6,717 bases of DNA from Bacteroidales bacterium (lineage in GTDB: Bacteria > Bacteroidota > Bacteroidia > Bacteroidales > UBA932). The translations under genes and the position numbers were made by a program. The notes beneath the pieces were generated by a model. It searched no databases. It was not told the DNA's origin and saw only the letters and a list, made by a program, of their open reading frames with translations. The stretch spans positions 1 through 6,717 of the forward strand of contig JAFWPT010000004.1 in NCBI GenBank assembly GCA_017509375.1, given 5' to 3'. Positions 5,843-6,717 of the stretch are shown piece by piece. The number at the start of each line of letters is the position of its first letter. Positions within the stretch are counted from its first letter, which is position 1.

Positions 5843-6717
5843 TATTGATAATTTTTGAATGATCACGATTATAGTAACGGAAACTCACCCAAAGGCAGGC
5901 GGCTCCGCAAAGCAGCCAAATTACGCCCAGGATAGGGAAAGTAGCATTCAGGCTTCCTGTAGCTTCCTTGATCAAGGCAAGCAAATAGGGAGCGGTGGCG
6001 CCCACCGCAAAGCCTGTCATTATCATGGCGCTGGAGCAGCTGGCGTGCAGATGTTCCGGTGTAACGTCGTACAAGGCGGCATAAATGTTGGCATCAAAGA
6101 AAGCCCTGAAGAAACCCCATCCTGCAAAACAGAAGTAGAGTACCCACACATTGCCCACACTCCCCATGAACGGGAGGAAAACCGCCCCCAGAATGAGCCC
6201 TGCACCCTGGATGATCATACGCTTCTTGGGATCTTTCGCCGCCCACTTATCGCTTAGGGTTCCGGCCAGAAGTACTCCCGCGAAAGCTGCCGCATAAGTC
6301 CACAACATGGAATGAAGGCCGGCCTGGGCGCCTGTCTGCCCGAAGTTCTCCTGCAGGAATGTGGGGACCCAGGTCATATATCCCGTAATCACGAAGATAA
6401 AGCCGCAGAAGCCGATCGTTACCATGAGCGCCGTAGGGGTAGTGAACACCGTCTTGAAGCCATCCCAGATACGTGGTTCAGCCGCCGGAGTCCTTGACGG
6501 AACCTCCTGCCCGGTCCTTGGCAAATCTTTCAGTCGCAAGGCCATCACCAGGGCCCAGACTACGCCGGCCCCGCCGAAGATATAGAAAGCGTACTGCCAG
6601 CCGAGATGGTCTCCTATATAGCCGGCGAGCCAGCCGGCGAGTATCACACCCACATAGTAAGCTGTCTGGTGTATTGACATGGCCCGTGCACGGGTGTCTG
6701 TATGATATTGGCCAAGC
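5826..6717 (-). CDS. MFS sugar or organic-anion transporter, C-terminal part
   Basis: Inner-membrane permease of the major facilitator superfamily; the visible 296 residues run from the loop before TM5 through TM12. The frame is open to the right edge ('LGQYHTDTRARAMSIHQTAY'), so the methionine at 6680 is internal and the start lies outside the window. Eight hydrophobic spans can be traced, including 'YYVGVILAGWLAGYIGDHLG', 'ALMVTIGFCGFIFVITGY' and 'ILGVIWLLCGAACLWVSF' near the end. Between TM8 and TM9 is the second copy of the superfamily's motif A, 'LLAGTLSDKWAAKDPKKRM'. The residues 'TRARAMSIHQTAYYVG' are typical of the anion:cation symporter and sugar-acid branch, so a proton- or sodium-driven uptake role is likely. 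It is the first visible gene of the operon, and its TAA stop overlaps the isomerase start. Its substrate is probably the sugar handled by the genes after it. Confidence 0.88.
   Translation of the reverse strand, partial: LGQYHTDTRARAMSIHQTAYYVGVILAGWLAGYIGDHLGWQYAFYIFGGAGVVWALVMALRLKDLPRTGQEVPSRTPAAEPRIWDGFKTVFTTPTALMVTIGFCGFIFVITGYMTWVPTFLQENFGQTGAQAGLHSMLWTYAAAFAGVLLAGTLSDKWAAKDPKKRMIIQGAGLILGAVFLPFMGSVGNVWVLYFCFAGWGFFRAFFDANIYAALYDVTPEHLHASCSSAMIMTGFAVGATAPYLLALIKEATGSLNATFPILGVIWLLCGAACLWVSFRYYNRDHSKIINNASER

Noticed and set aside
5843..5866. GTG at 5866 as start of the AraA/FucI-like isomerase
   Set aside because: It adds eight residues with no family similarity and lengthens the overlap with the transporter; the ATG at 5842 is simpler.

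Overview
The window reads as a carbohydrate-use locus from a bacterium of the Bacteroidetes, most likely a Bacteroidales. This is inferred from the two-domain mannose-6-phosphate-isomerase-like protein, the style of the acyltransferase and MFS proteins, and the lack of clear Shine-Dalgarno sequences before the starts. Base composition looks slightly GC-rich by eye. No species can be named.

Layout: one membrane acyltransferase gene, cut by the left edge, runs on the + strand to base 760. Everything to its right is on the - strand and reads as one compact operon, in transcription order: an MFS transporter (cut by the right edge), an arabinose/fucose-isomerase-like protein, a 133-base gap, a class I mannose-6-phosphate-isomerase-like protein, a ROK-family sugar kinase and an aldo/keto reductase. 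The two transcription units meet tail to tail and share a CTAG tetramer that holds both stop codons. Within the operon, genes overlap by 17 or 26 bases or lie 8 bases apart, except at the 133-base gap. That gap holds a C-rich inverted repeat.

The main oddity is an in-frame TAG at 2749-2751. It splits a 624-codon frame into a 498-residue part and a 112- to 124-residue part. The first part holds the N-terminal kinase-like domain and the metal-binding isomerase core. The second is the C-terminal cupin-like domain normally fused to it. Both parts lie in the same frame with no shift, so this is a nonsense mutation, a sequence error, a natural gene split or stop-codon readthrough. TAG also ends the reductase and the acyltransferase at normal positions, so TAG is not broadly reassigned here.

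Taken together, the operon encodes uptake (MFS), aldose-ketose isomerisation (two isomerase families), phosphorylation (ROK) and carbonyl reduction (aldo/keto reductase). This suggests catabolism of one sugar, possibly a less common one. The substrate cannot be read from the sequence, and no polysaccharide-degrading enzyme, SusC/SusD pair or regulator lies in the window.
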